Source of the DNA: Marinomonas algarum
GTDB lineage: Bacteria > Pseudomonadota > Gammaproteobacteria > Pseudomonadales > Marinomonadaceae
Assembly: GCF_020532605.1 (NCBI RefSeq)
Contig: NZ_JAJATW010000015.1
Location: 1 to 64,000, forward strand
DNA: 64,000 bases
Direction of reading: 5' to 3'
A program made the translations under genes and the position numbers. The notes under the pieces are model-generated. The model did not search any database. It was not told the DNA's origin and saw only the letters and a program-made list of their open reading frames with translations. Below, piece by piece: positions 9,598 through 18,460 of the stretch (within the stretch, counting starts at the first letter, position 1; each line of letters begins with the position of its first letter).

Positions 9598-10150
9598 CAT
9601 TTCATTCTTGCGCTGTTGCTCTTTTTGACACAGGTAGGTCGGTGTATGCCTCCCCATTTTACCAATACGCCGTTTGAGCCTTTCCGCTGTGGTACATAAT
9701 AAGTCACCCTTTATGATGACGTTCTGTCTTGGTGCAAGCCACGATCACGCAATGACAGTAACCTGCATAAAAGCCATTGCTTTTAAACCGAACGCTTAAC
9801 CTCATCGCTGCCAATCTAGGATTCCGTCGCAAGGACGCACAAGAATAAAGCAAGTCGCTTTTCTAAACCGCGTCTTATGTCTGTCGCACCAGGCATCTCA
9901 TAGGCTTTTTCCTCATAACCTCATACCAATAAGACGTTTGAACCCTTCATTCTAGAGCGGATTTTATGACGTTGGCTGAGCAATATAGGATCGATGGACG
10001 TTCACATTGTTGATACAAAGTATTACGACCTGTTTGTGAATTACGTTTTTTTTCTTGCTACAACTTTATGTAAGCAAAGTGTAAGACAAGCAATGTGTTT
10101 GCTGTTTACACCTGCGTACTCCCATAAAAAAGAACATTAAGGAACACAAT

Positions 10151-11635
10151 ATGACGGTCCATACAGACAAGAAAGAGGAACAAAAGCCCAGCTTAGCGCT
10201 GGCTTTAGTGCCTGTCGTACTCACGTTAGTTCTGCTCGGTATTCAAATTTTTTATTTTGGCGATTTTACCCCTCACATTCCATTGGCCATTGGTTTGGCG
10301 CTGACCGCACTGGTGGGCATCAAACAGGGTCTCAAATGGAAACAGATTGAAAAAGGGATCTTTCACGTTATTCACGTTTCTATGCCCTCCGTGTCGGTGT
10401 TGATTCTGGTGGGTATGTTGGTCGGTGTTTGGATCGCCAGTGGTACGGTACCCACCTTGATCTATTATGGCCTAACCCTGTTGTCACCACAGATTTTCTT
10501 GGCCGCCGCCATGTTGTTGTGTGCTGTGGTCTCCGTGTCTTTGGGGACATCTTGGGGCACAGTCGGTACGGTTGGTCTTGCTCTGATGGGGATTGGTGCC
10601 GGGTTTGAGATTCCCATGTATTGGACAGCGGGCGCGGTTGTCTCTGGTGCCTTTTTTGGCGACAAAATCTCACCTTTGTCCGACACCACTAACCTTGCGC
10701 CTGCCGTTACAGGCACAGATGTGTTTTCTCATATTAAAAACATGATGCCCACCACCATTCCTGCCATGTTGGTTGCCTTGGTAATTTATTTGGTCGCTGG
10801 GTTCAGCATGATCGACAGTAATAACAGCTCCTTCGAGCGTATTACCGCCATTACCCAGTCTTTGCAAAATAACTTTGAAATTTCCGCTTGGTTGTTAGCG
10901 CCAGCATTGGTGGTAATTGCACTTGCCGTACGCCGTATGCCACCGATCCCATCTTTGTTTGCGGGTGTGGTTGCCGGGGCGATTGTGGCGGTGTTTACCC
11001 AAGGTGCGGGCATTCATGACATCATTACATACGCCAACAGCGGTTATTCCATCACCACCAGTTCAGACGCGATTAATAGCTTGCTAAACCGTGGCGGCAT
11101 TCAATCAATGATGTGGACCATCTCCTTGATTTTGATTGCCCTTGGTTTTGGTGGCGCACTGGAACGTACGGGCTGTCTTGAAGCCATCATCAGTGCCATC
11201 ATGAGCAAGGTGTCGAGCTTTAAAGGTGTACAAACTTCGGCGACGTTAACCTCTGTCGCGACCAACCTAGTCGCAGGCGACCCCTACTTGTCGATTGCTC
11301 TACCGGGTCGTATGTATGCACCTGTGTACCGTGGCTTAAAATACTCCACGCTTAACCTGTCTCGCGCGATTGAAGAAGGCGGTACATTAGTGTCACCGTT
11401 GGTGCCTTGGAACGCTGGGGGGGCTTTTGTTATTGGCGCATTGGGGCTGAGTATCGGTGACGGTAACTTTGAAAACCTACTCTACATTCCGTTGGCGTTC
11501 GCTTGCTGGATCTCGCCGATACTCGGTTTGATCTACGCACAGCTTGGTTTATTTTCACCCAAAGCCACAGAAGAAGAGCAAACACGTTGGAAAAAACGCG
11601 ATGAATTGGTCATGAAGTACGAAATGGCGCACTAA
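10151..11635 (+). CDS. nhaC: Na+/H+ antiporter NhaC
   Basis: A 494-residue inner-membrane protein with about 11-12 hydrophobic segments and the NhaC family core: LGTSWGTVGTVGLALMGI, AGAVVSGAFFGDKISPLSD and DTTNLAPAVTGTD, then a second half with NLVAGDPYLSIALPGRMY. NhaC antiporters exchange internal sodium for external protons, fitting a marine lifestyle; some homologues exchange organic anions such as malate and lactate. The gene is monocistronic, with a long untranslated upstream region and a strong terminator downstream. The start is the ATG after TTAAGGAAC. Confidence 0.88.
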   Translation: MTVHTDKKEEQKPSLALALVPVVLTLVLLGIQIFYFGDFTPHIPLAIGLALTALVGIKQGLKWKQIEKGIFHVIHVSMPSVSVLILVGMLVGVWIASGTVPTLIYYGLTLLSPQIFLAAAMLLCAVVSVSLGTSWGTVGTVGLALMGIGAGFEIPMYWTAGAVVSGAFFGDKISPLSDTTNLAPAVTGTDVFSHIKNMMPTTIPAMLVALVIYLVAGFSMIDSNNSSFERITAITQSLQNNFEISAWLLAPALVVIALAVRRMPPIPSLFAGVVAGAIVAVFTQGAGIHDIITYANSGYSITTSSDAINSLLNRGGIQSMMWTISLILIALGFGGALERTGCLEAIISAIMSKVSSFKGVQTSATLTSVATNLVAGDPYLSIALPGRMYAPVYRGLKYSTLNLSRAIEEGGTLVSPLVPWNAGGAFVIGALGLSIGDGNFENLLYIPLAFACWISPILGLIYAQLGLFSPKATEEEQTRWKKRDELVMKYEMAH

Positions 11636-11685
11636 CTTTTTCTCCAAACGTCCCCCTCTAAGTACTTCTCCATAAGTACGCCTAC

Positions 11686-11716
11686 AAAAGCAGACCTTAT
11701 CACAAGGTCTGCTTTT
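11686..11716 (+). terminator. Rho-independent terminator after nhaC
   Basis: A 13-bp perfect stem, AAAAGCAGACCTT (11686-11698) with AAGGTCTGCTTTT (11704-11716), 5-nt loop, followed by T and a pyrimidine-rich tail. It ends nhaC about 50 bp after its stop and lies upstream of the helicase promoter. Confidence 0.88.
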
Positions 11717-11801
11717 TCTTTCTTTCATGGTGTTTTCGGCTACACTAGCCGTTTACCTTGTATTGTGCATTACCGTATTTTACCCATTAAACAGGACCTC
11801 C

Positions 11802-13043
11802 ATGAGCTTTGCGTCGTTAGGACTTCATTCACACCTTCTTGATCACCTCACCACCTTGGGCTATGCAACGCCCACGCCCATTCAGCAACAGGCGATCCCT
11901 GCGGTGTTAGCGGGCAAAGACCTCATGGCAGGCGCACAAACCGGTACGGGAAAAACCGCTGCCTTCGCCTTGCCCTTACTGCATCGCCTTTTTTTAGATA
12001 AGGACACACAGGCCATTCGAGTGTTGGTGCTCACACCCACGCGGGAGTTGGCTCAACAAGTCCACGCCAGTTTCGAAAGATACAGCGCGCCCTTATCCAT
12101 TCGCTCTGTGGTGGCCTACGGTGGTACCAGTATTAATGTGCAATTGGACGCCCTCAGAAAAGGCTGTGACGTATTAGTCGCGACGCCCGGGCGTTTGCTG
12201 GAATTGCTGATGAAAGGCTTAATCGATTTGCGCCAACTGGACACCTTGGTGCTCGATGAAGCCGACCGTATGCTCGATATGGGGTTTATTATCGACATCC
12301 AGCGTATTCTTAAGAAGCTACCCGACTCACGCCAAACCCTATTCTTTTCAGCCACCTTCAATGACGATATTTTTGCGCTCAGCAAAACCTTGCTACGCGA
12401 CCCACAACTCATCGAAGTTGATAACCGTAATACCACCGCCAGACAAGTGGAACAATCGGTGTATGCCGTTGATGCCGACCGCAAAAGCGCGCTTATTTCG
12501 TTTTTGATTGGCTCAAAAAACTGGCAGCAGGTACTCATTTTTACCCGTACCAAACAAGGTGCCGACGCGTTAGCCAAGGAGATGCTTAAAGACGGTATCG
12601 CCACTCAAGCCATCCATGGCGACAAATCCCAAGGCGCACGAGATCGTGCCCTAACCGATTTCAAAGCGGGTAAGGTTCGTGCGCTGGTGGCCACCGATGT
12701 GGCAGCACGAGGCATCGATATTGAGCAGTTACACTATGTTATTAATCACGAATTGCCTTACCATGCCGAAGATTATATTCACCGGATCGGTCGAACTGGC
12801 CGCGCCGGTGCAACCGGCCTCGCTGTGAGTTTGATCACCGAAAAAGAGCGCTATCTGCTGACAGACATTGAAAAACTCATTGGCACCCCTTTTGTGGTGC
12901 AGTGGTTACCGGGCTTTGAACCGGATTTAGACAAAGTCATTCGTTCGCCCAAACAGCGTGAACCGTCCAAAAAGACACTCCGCGCCCAAGCGCTTGGACA
13001 AACGAGCCCAAAAAGCAAAAAATCGCCAAGACGACGCCGATAA
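11802..13043 (+). CDS. RhlE-type DEAD-box ATP-dependent RNA helicase
   Basis: A cytoplasmic RNA helicase of about 413 residues with all motifs in order: Q motif ([11 protein letters not shown]), Walker [49 protein letters not shown] and [10 protein letters not shown], ending in a basic KKSPRRRR tail. RhlE proteins act in ribosome maturation and cold RNA metabolism. The open frame extends 25 codons upstream, but that part is hydrophobic and unlike the family; the ATG at 11802 after ACAGGAC gives the standard MSFASLGL start. The RIO kinase gene starts 16 bp after its stop, so the two are likely co-transcribed. Confidence 0.88.
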   Translation: MSFASLGLHSHLLDHLTTLGYATPTPIQQQAIPAVLAGKDLMAGAQTGTGKTAAFALPLLHRLFLDKDTQAIRVLVLTPTRELAQQVHASFERYSAPLSIRSVVAYGGTSINVQLDALRKGCDVLVATPGRLLELLMKGLIDLRQLDTLVLDEADRMLDMGFIIDIQRILKKLPDSRQTLFFSATFNDDIFALSKTLLRDPQLIEVDNRNTTARQVEQSVYAVDADRKSALISFLIGSKNWQQVLIFTRTKQGADALAKEMLKDGIATQAIHGDKSQGARDRALTDFKAGKVRALVATDVAARGIDIEQLHYVINHELPYHAEDYIHRIGRTGRAGATGLAVSLITEKERYLLTDIEKLIGTPFVVQWLPGFEPDLDKVIRSPKQREPSKKTLRAQALGQTSPKSKKSPRRRR

Positions 13044-13059
13044 TAGGATAACGAGCCGT

Positions 13060-13917
13060 ATGAAGATTCCAAAAAGACTACAACCCCTTATCGAAGATGG
13101 CCTCATTGACGATGTGTTACGCCAGCTTATGAGTGGCAAAGAAGCCACCGTTTTTGTCGTGCGTTGTGGCGATGACATTCGCTGTGCCAAGGTCTATAAA
13201 GACGCCGGAAAACGCAGTTTCAAACAGGCCGTGCAATATCGTGAAGGCCGCAAAGTTCGTAACAGCCGTCGCTCGCGCGCGATGGAAAAAGGCTCTAAAT
13301 TTGGTCGTGACGAACAAGAAACACTCTGGCAAAGCGCTGAAGTAGACGCGCTGTACAAGCTCGCAGACGCCGGTGTCCGTGTGCCAACGCCCTATGGTTG
13401 TATTGATGGCGTGTTATTGATGGAACTAATCACCGACGACAACGGTGAAGTGGCCCCTCGCCTTAACGACGTGGTATTGACAGAAGAACAAGCCAGACGC
13501 GATCACGACACCATTATCAAAGACATAGTGCGTATGTTATGCGCCGGGTTAATTCATGGTGATTTGTCTGAATTTAACGTGCTGGTGGATTCCCATGGTC
13601 CGGTCATTATCGACCTGCCTCAAGCGGTTGATGCGGCCGCCAACAACAACGCCGAATGGATGCTTGAGCGGGATGTGAACAACATGCGTAACTATTACGG
13701 CATGTCTGCACCCGATCTTTTAGACACCCAATACGCCAAAGAAATATGGGCGCTGTTTGAAGCCGGGAAGTTAACCCCCACCACAGAGCTGACCGGGCTT
13801 TTTGAAGAGCCCACCGAGGCGGCGGATGTGGATTCTGTGCTGCAGGAAATACAAGAAGCCTTTGAAGAAGAACAAGAGAGACTGGCGCGCATCAACAGCA
13901 CAGACGACGATGACTAA
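13060..13917 (+). CDS. PA4780-family RIO1-like protein kinase
   Basis: A 285-residue atypical serine kinase of the RIO family. It has the ATP-binding region SGKEATVFVVRCGDD, RCAKVYKD with the catalytic lysine, catalytic loop GLIHGDLSEFNVLV (Asp and Asn), and metal-binding VIIDLPQAVD. The C-terminus is acidic. RIO kinases are rare in bacteria and their targets are little known; adjacency to an RhlE helicase suggests RNA or ribosome metabolism, as RIO proteins serve in archaea and eukaryotes. The longer frame from 12958 overlaps the helicase end and is basic filler; the ATG at 13060 behind TAGGATAACGAG matches the family start. Confidence 0.88.
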   Translation: MKIPKRLQPLIEDGLIDDVLRQLMSGKEATVFVVRCGDDIRCAKVYKDAGKRSFKQAVQYREGRKVRNSRRSRAMEKGSKFGRDEQETLWQSAEVDALYKLADAGVRVPTPYGCIDGVLLMELITDDNGEVAPRLNDVVLTEEQARRDHDTIIKDIVRMLCAGLIHGDLSEFNVLVDSHGPVIIDLPQAVDAAANNNAEWMLERDVNNMRNYYGMSAPDLLDTQYAKEIWALFEAGKLTPTTELTGLFEEPTEAADVDSVLQEIQEAFEEEQERLARINSTDDDD

Positions 13918-14011
13918 AGCAGAACGCTTTTCTCATCGTGCATTTACTGTATAATCTTGCACCGCATTTGGCATTTGCGCTCAAGCGGTGCCAATATCAT
14001 TACAGACACAG

Positions 14012-14044
14012 TTGGGTTCCCTCACCCCAATCAAACGAAAAAGG
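14012..14044 (+). promoter_or_regulatory. preQ1-I riboswitch controlling yhhQ translation
   Basis: TTGGG (14012-14016) pairs with CCCAA (14026-14030). The loop is TTCCCTCA, an unpaired C (14025) precedes the 3' strand, and a 14-nt A-rich tail ends in AAAAAGG (to 14044). This matches the class I preQ1 aptamer closely: the Thermoanaerobacter tengcongensis example has CTGGG, a pyrimidine/GCAGT loop, CCCCAG and a 14-nt A-rich tail ending in AAGG. Loop CC pairs with tail GG to make the H-type pseudoknot, and C14025 would pair with preQ1. The tail GG is the Shine-Dalgarno sequence, 7 nt before the yhhQ ATG, so ligand binding should block translation. The downstream gene function agrees. Confidence 0.85.
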
Positions 14045-14051
14045 TCACATT

Positions 14052-14717
14052 ATGAGTACGTTCACACCGGCACAACAGGGTAAAGCCCTTGGCTACCTTG
14101 CGTTTTTTCACTTATTAGTCATTGCATCCAGCAATTATCTGGTACAAATCCCTTTTACGGTTTTCGACCTTCACACCACCTGGGGCGCGTTTACCTTTCC
14201 CTTTATATTTTTAGCCACCGATCTCACGGTACGTATTTTCGGTGCCGCGCTGGCGCGTAAAATCATCTTTTTGGTGATGATTCCTTCTTTGTTTGTTTCT
14301 TATGTGTTGTCGGTGATTTTTGCCCAAGGGGCGTTTCAAGGCTTCGCGGAACTCACCACCTACAATAGCTTTGTTGGCCGTATCGCCATTGCCAGCTTGT
14401 TAGCTTACTTGCTGGGTCAAGTGTTGGACATTCAAGTATTCAACCGTTTGCGCCAGCTCAAAGCTTGGTGGGTTGCCCCTGCGGCGTCGACCTTGTTGGG
14501 TAACGGCTTAGACACGTTGGCCTTTTTCGGTATCGCTTTTTATCAGAGCGTCGATCCTTTCATGGCGCAGCATTGGCAGGAAATTGCACTGGCGGATTTT
14601 GCTTTTAAATTGATCATCAGTATGGGGCTGTTTATTCCTCTGTACGGTATGCTGTTGGCGTACTTGACCAAGAAAATCACCGCCATTAAACCCGATTTCT
14701 CCCTCGCCAACGCCTAG
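14052..14717 (+). CDS. yhhQ: Queuosine precursor transporter YhhQ (preQ0/preQ1 importer)
   Basis: A 221-residue inner-membrane protein of the VUT/YhhQ family with about six transmembrane helices. Family motifs are FPFIFLATDLTVRIFG near residues 50-65, YNSFVGRIAIASLLAYLLGQVLDIQVFNRLR, and STLLGNGLDTLAFFGIAFY. YhhQ imports 7-deazaguanine precursors of queuosine, a tRNA wobble modification. The start at 14052 gives MSTFTPAQQG and lies directly behind the riboswitch ribosome binding site; the longer frame from 13938 would run through the riboswitch and is rejected. A strong bidirectional terminator follows. The riboswitch and the protein family support each other. Confidence 0.92.
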   Translation: MSTFTPAQQGKALGYLAFFHLLVIASSNYLVQIPFTVFDLHTTWGAFTFPFIFLATDLTVRIFGAALARKIIFLVMIPSLFVSYVLSVIFAQGAFQGFAELTTYNSFVGRIAIASLLAYLLGQVLDIQVFNRLRQLKAWWVAPAASTLLGNGLDTLAFFGIAFYQSVDPFMAQHWQEIALADFAFKLIISMGLFIPLYGMLLAYLTKKITAIKPDFSLANA

Positions 14718-14738
14718 TAAAACGCGTTGTACTCATCC

Positions 14739-14782
14739 CACAAAAAAGGCCGATTTCGTAGGGAAAATCGGCCTTTTTTGTG
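14739..14782. terminator. Bidirectional rho-independent terminator between yhhQ and the metallopeptidase gene
   Basis: CACAAAAAAGGCCGATTT (14739-14756) pairs with AAATCGGCCTTTTTTGTG (14765-14782), giving an 18-bp perfect stem with an 8-nt loop. A run of six A/T bases lies on each arm, so it can terminate both converging transcripts. Confidence 0.9.
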
Positions 14783-14807
14783 TCTTTTTTTCTGTTTTTG
14801 TTTCTGT

Positions 14808-15329
14808 TCACCATAGATCGCCAAATCGATCTCGGTGACTCAAATACAAGCGCAAATCAAATTCTAGCTGATGATAATCCGGCTCCATGTAACAACACAG
14901 CTTGTAAAACGCCTTGTTGTGATCCTTTTCTTTGAGATGGGCAAGTTCGTGTACCAAAATCATTTTCAGTAATGGCTCAGGCAATCGTCGAAACAAGGAG
15001 GCGACGCGGATCTCATGCTTCGCTTTCAACTTATTGCCCTGCGTGCGCGATACAAAGGTGTGTAAACCAAGCGCATTATGAATGATGTGAATTTTATCGT
15101 CGTAGATTACCTTGCTGATCGGTGGGGAGCTGCGCATAAAGTCATTTTTCAACGCCATGGTGTAATCGTATAACGCACGTGGTGCATTCAAGCGGTGGGC
15201 ACTTGGGTATTTTTTTAGCAACCAGTCACCAGAGGCATGTTTATCAAGTAACTGCTGGGCCTGTTGTTGCACCTGTGGTGAATAAGCCCCTAGGTAATTT
15301 TTCGTCTTACTGTGTTCACGCGATGACAT
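14808..15329 (-). CDS. YgjP-like (DUF45) zinc metallopeptidase domain protein
   Basis: A 173-residue protein whose C-terminal half has ILVHELAHLKEKDHNKAFY, i.e. HExxH plus a downstream His/Asp ligand region, then YMEPDYHQLEFDLRLYL, the classic YgjP/DUF45 (M48-like) signature. The biological substrate of this family is unknown. Its start codon shares one base with the stop of the upstream PAS-GAF-GGDEF gene (TAATG), so translation is coupled. No signal peptide is visible, so it is probably cytoplasmic. Confidence 0.82.
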   Translation of the reverse strand: MSSREHSKTKNYLGAYSPQVQQQAQQLLDKHASGDWLLKKYPSAHRLNAPRALYDYTMALKNDFMRSSPPISKVIYDDKIHIIHNALGLHTFVSRTQGNKLKAKHEIRVASLFRRLPEPLLKMILVHELAHLKEKDHNKAFYKLCCYMEPDYHQLEFDLRLYLSHRDRFGDLW

Positions 15330-16723
15330 TATGACGGATCCAACGAGGCGACCTGATTCTTCCCATCGGCTTTTGCTTGATAAAGGGCTTTGTCGGCTCG
15401 ACTGAGTAGTTTATCGGTCAAACAGCCGCCACTCGACCGACACGTCACCCCAAGGGAAGCGGTAAAGGGTATTAACTGATGATGGCGGTCAACCACGGTG
15501 TCTTTTTCTATCGCCACCCTGACGCGCTCGGCAATGATTAAGGCTTCCTCTTTGTCGGTTTCAGGCAATAAAATAGCAAACTCTTCGCCACCGATGCGTG
15601 CCATTAAATCCTTGCGCCGCAATACCGCTAAACAGGCTTTTGCCAAGCTTTGTAATACCAGATCACCAATTTCGTGGCCATGTTGATCATTAATGCGCTT
15701 AAAGTTGTCTATATCCATCATAATCACAGACATGGGCGTCTTCTTATCAAGCGCGTCTTTCAGAATGATGTCGCACTTATTGAAAAAAGCGCCGCGATTC
15801 GCAAGCCCCGTCAGGTGATCAGAATACGCCATGTGTTCCAGCGCTTCTTGGGTACGAAAATGCTCAATCGCAATACTCGCCAAATTACTGGCAAACTGAA
15901 TCAGTTCGAAATCTCCCTCCGTTGGCCGAGCTGGTTGCATTTTATAAATCGCAAAGGTTCCTAATAGCTCGCCTTTTGAAGAACGAATCGGGTCCGACCA
16001 ACAGGCCGCTAACCCAGCTTGTGCGGCCAATGCTTTGTAATCTTGCCAATAGGGGTGAGCCGCAATATCGTCCACCACAACACGTTCATTCAGATATGCG
16101 GAGGTGCCACAAGACCCAACATTCATGCCTATCTTGACACCATCAATCGCTTGGTTATAAAAGTCGGGTAAATCCGGTGCCGCCCCTAAGCGTAAGCGGT
16201 CTTCTGATTTATCAAACAAGAGCACACTGCACACGGTTTGCGGGCTTTCTTTTTGAATTTGCAACACGATCACGTTCAATATGTCGGACAATGCGGAACT
16301 TTTCGCCACCATTTCCAACATCACACCGCGTACTTTTAACCGCTCTTCGACCACCCAATGATCGGTTGTATCGCGCAGATACCAAATCTTAGTGTCACCT
16401 AATAGGGTAAAGCGTATGCTCACGCGTTTTTGCCTTCTATGTTTACACAGTAAGGTCGTATCGAGTGTGGCTGAAGAGCGCGTACCAGTGTGTTGTGACA
16501 TCCACGGTTTTACACGCTGAAAAAATTCATATGGCTCAATCAGAACCTGGCCAAACCACTCCTCCATTGTGGTCATATCATCAAACACAAAGCCAAAATG
16601 CTCACAAAAACTCGGGTTCACATGGGTCACTTTTCCCGTTTCGGTATCAGAACATATCGCAGAAATCGGCAAGGTATCCAAGATATCTTCTAAGTTGGCC
16701 TTCGGAGTTTGATGACATCTCAT
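15329..16723 (-). CDS. PAS-GAF diguanylate cyclase
   Basis: A soluble sensor of about 464 residues. The N-terminal PAS domain (LDTLPISAICSDTETGKVTHV) is followed by a GAF domain (VCSVLLFDKSEDRLRLG, NVGSCGTSAYLNERVVVDD, and LLGTFAIY) and a C-terminal GGDEF domain with active-site GGEEF in MARIGGEEFAILLP. RRKD sits exactly at the inhibitory I-site (RxxD, five residues before GGEEF), so feedback control by c-di-GMP is expected. The open frame runs 32 codons further upstream, but the ATG at 16723 preceded by TGGAC gives a sensible start. No transmembrane helix, so the signal is cytoplasmic. It is coupled to the YgjP-like gene by a 1-bp overlap. Confidence 0.85.
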   Translation of the reverse strand: MRCHQTPKANLEDILDTLPISAICSDTETGKVTHVNPSFCEHFGFVFDDMTTMEEWFGQVLIEPYEFFQRVKPWMSQHTGTRSSATLDTTLLCKHRRQKRVSIRFTLLGDTKIWYLRDTTDHWVVEERLKVRGVMLEMVAKSSALSDILNVIVLQIQKESPQTVCSVLLFDKSEDRLRLGAAPDLPDFYNQAIDGVKIGMNVGSCGTSAYLNERVVVDDIAAHPYWQDYKALAAQAGLAACWSDPIRSSKGELLGTFAIYKMQPARPTEGDFELIQFASNLASIAIEHFRTQEALEHMAYSDHLTGLANRGAFFNKCDIILKDALDKKTPMSVIMMDIDNFKRINDQHGHEIGDLVLQSLAKACLAVLRRKDLMARIGGEEFAILLPETDKEEALIIAERVRVAIEKDTVVDRHHQLIPFTASLGVTCRSSGGCLTDKLLSRADKALYQAKADGKNQVASLDPS

Positions 16724-16892
16724 AGTTAGTCCATTAATTCTATCGCTCACACGATGCTTTATTTTGATGATACGCAATTTTACAACGTAACCATGGCATC
16801 CGAAAAGTACAGGGCACACTATTTGCCTATTATTTGTATAACTTTTGTACGCAACGGTTGTTACCCACCAACAGTGGATGGCACAAACACTT

Positions 16893-17618
16893 TTAGGCTT
16901 CCCAAAATAATTTTAATGCGGCAATGGCGGACATGATTCTCACAAACCATTTGAATTGCACCGGGTTAATCTTTTTTAGAAAGTGATAACCCACAAACGC
17001 ACCGATAAACAGCCCTGGCAAGGCGTACAGACTGGCTTTGGTGCTTTCCACTGTGAGTAAACCTAGGCTTAAATAAAAAGGCAGTTTGATCATATTGATA
17101 ATAAAGAAGCCCCACGCTCGAGTGCTCACATAGGTCTCTTTCTTGAGTTTTTGTTCTAATAAAAACAGGCTAAACAGCGGCCCTGCCGCATTGGCCATCA
17201 TGGTGACAATGCCACCTAGAAACCCCATTGAATACGCGGCAAGCGGCTTACGCATGAAAGGAGTGGGTCGATAGTCTAGGTACAAACCCAGCAATATCAT
17301 CGCAATAATCATAACACCCAAAAAGCGCACGAACTGGTCTTGATCAATGTTCGCCAAAAAGTGACTCGCTAGATACATGCCCAAAAAAGCCAAGGGTAAA
17401 AAACGCGCCAATACCGACCAAGCAATTTTCGCTTTGTAACTGAAGACCGCCATGATATCGGTGACAATATAAAGCGGCAAAATCACTGCCAACGCTGCAG
17501 GACCGGGAAACACCACCATCACAATGGGTAAGATCAGCAGCCCCATTCCACCCACGGAGAATTTTGAAAACCCCGTGATCAAACCGGCGAGACTTAACAC
17601 CACCCATGCACTGTCCAA
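16893..17618 (-). CDS. TSUP family (TauE/SafE-type) membrane permease
   Basis: A 241-residue protein with about eight hydrophobic helices. The two-repeat TauE/SafE pattern is visible: LAGLITGFSKFSVGGMGLLILPI in the first half and YSMGFLGGIVTMMANAAGPLF in the second. TSUP proteins export or import sulfite, sulfonates or other organosulfur anions. It follows the DUF547 gene by 34 bp on the same strand and may be the last gene of the operon with the TVP38-reductase fusion, hinting at sulfur or redox chemistry (inference). Confidence 0.82.
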   Translation of the reverse strand: MDSAWVVLSLAGLITGFSKFSVGGMGLLILPIVMVVFPGPAALAVILPLYIVTDIMAVFSYKAKIAWSVLARFLPLAFLGMYLASHFLANIDQDQFVRFLGVMIIAMILLGLYLDYRPTPFMRKPLAAYSMGFLGGIVTMMANAAGPLFSLFLLEQKLKKETYVSTRAWGFFIINMIKLPFYLSLGLLTVESTKASLYALPGLFIGAFVGYHFLKKINPVQFKWFVRIMSAIAALKLFWEA

Positions 17619-17652
17619 TGCTTTCTCCTTGTTATTTACGATGCATCAGAGG

Positions 17653-18456
17653 CTATTTTACGCGATTTAACGACCAATCATACTCAAGAAATTCAATGTC
17701 GAGGGCGTCTTTTTCGAGTGACTCAACAGTTGCCGTATCCAGTGATAATGCGTTGGCATAGTCGCTCAAAAATGCTTCTAAAGAATCATACCCTTTCCAA
17801 CCTTTCTCAAAGTCTTCACGGTACCATTTAAAAATAGAGGAAAGCTCTAATGTGTCGCCATTCAAACGGTTACGGCTGCGATCCGCTAAGAAAAGCTCTG
17901 TTTGTGTTTCGAGCAAACGGTCTAGGTTATCGCCTTGAAAGGCTTGATTCGCCAAGGCAGGACAACCAATACTGGCGCAATTCACCGCAAAGTGAATACG
18001 TGGATCGTTGTAACGGTCGGAGCCACGAATCAGTTCGTGCTCAACCTCATCTAACGAACGCTCTTCACCCAACAAAGAAACAACGTCCTTGCTCCATGGG
18101 GAGCGAAACAGGCTGCCCAGGTCTTTGATCGACTCAATATTTGGCCATTCTGTCAGAATAAGCGCAACCGTTGCGGCGTTGTAAGTATTGATTAGAAATG
18201 CCAGCTGGTCGTTTTTAGGCCAGCTGTCGAATTCCGTCTGGCTCACTTGAGCCAAACGGTCTAAATAACGTTTCAGCGATGCCTTGTTATCCGCAAAACC
18301 TTGATAATCGACTTGGCTGGCTTTGCCGCCATCAATCAAATACACATTCTGCTGCAATAAAGCATTCCAAGCAGAATGATCAAACGCGTTTGCCGCGCTG
18401 ACCAAGCCACTTTGTAACCCAAGCAACACCACTAAAGTCATCAACCAGTTTTTCAT
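17653..18456 (-). CDS. Exported DUF547 domain protein
   Basis: A 267-residue protein with an N-terminal signal peptide (MKNWLMTLVVLLGLQSGLVSAANA). The DUF547 core is present: FLINTYNAATVALILTEWP, IKDLGSLFRSPWSKDV, LDEVEHELIRG, DPRIHFAVNCASIGCPAL and IFKWYREDF. DUF547 is of unknown function; the conserved Cys pair in NCASIGC and the His/Glu residues suggest a catalytic or metal site resembling transglutaminase-like folds (inference). The start is the ATG at 18456, preceded by GAGG; the longer frame overlaps the gene before it. It lies 4 bp after the TVP38-reductase gene, so they are one operon. Confidence 0.82.
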   Translation of the reverse strand: MKNWLMTLVVLLGLQSGLVSAANAFDHSAWNALLQQNVYLIDGGKASQVDYQGFADNKASLKRYLDRLAQVSQTEFDSWPKNDQLAFLINTYNAATVALILTEWPNIESIKDLGSLFRSPWSKDVVSLLGEERSLDEVEHELIRGSDRYNDPRIHFAVNCASIGCPALANQAFQGDNLDRLLETQTELFLADRSRNRLNGDTLELSSIFKWYREDFEKGWKGYDSLEAFLSDYANALSLDTATVESLEKDALDIEFLEYDWSLNRVK

Positions 18457-18460
18457 GGCA

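Larger units (their letters stand above)
9368..10150. other. 783-bp intergenic region between the response regulator and nhaC
   Basis: No convincing gene. It separates divergently transcribed operons and contains a perfect 16-bp palindrome (9447-9462), a small terminator-like hairpin facing the plus strand (9574-9597), and nested inverted repeats near the nhaC side (GTGTAA at 10079-10084 pairing with TTACAC at 10106-10111). A short RNA ending at the 9590s cannot be excluded. The nhaC ribosome binding site is AAGGAAC just before 10151. Confidence 0.5.

Noticed and set aside
12116-12604. Minus-strand frame of 162 codons
   Set aside because: Antisense to the RhlE-type helicase; no motifs, Ser-rich shadow.
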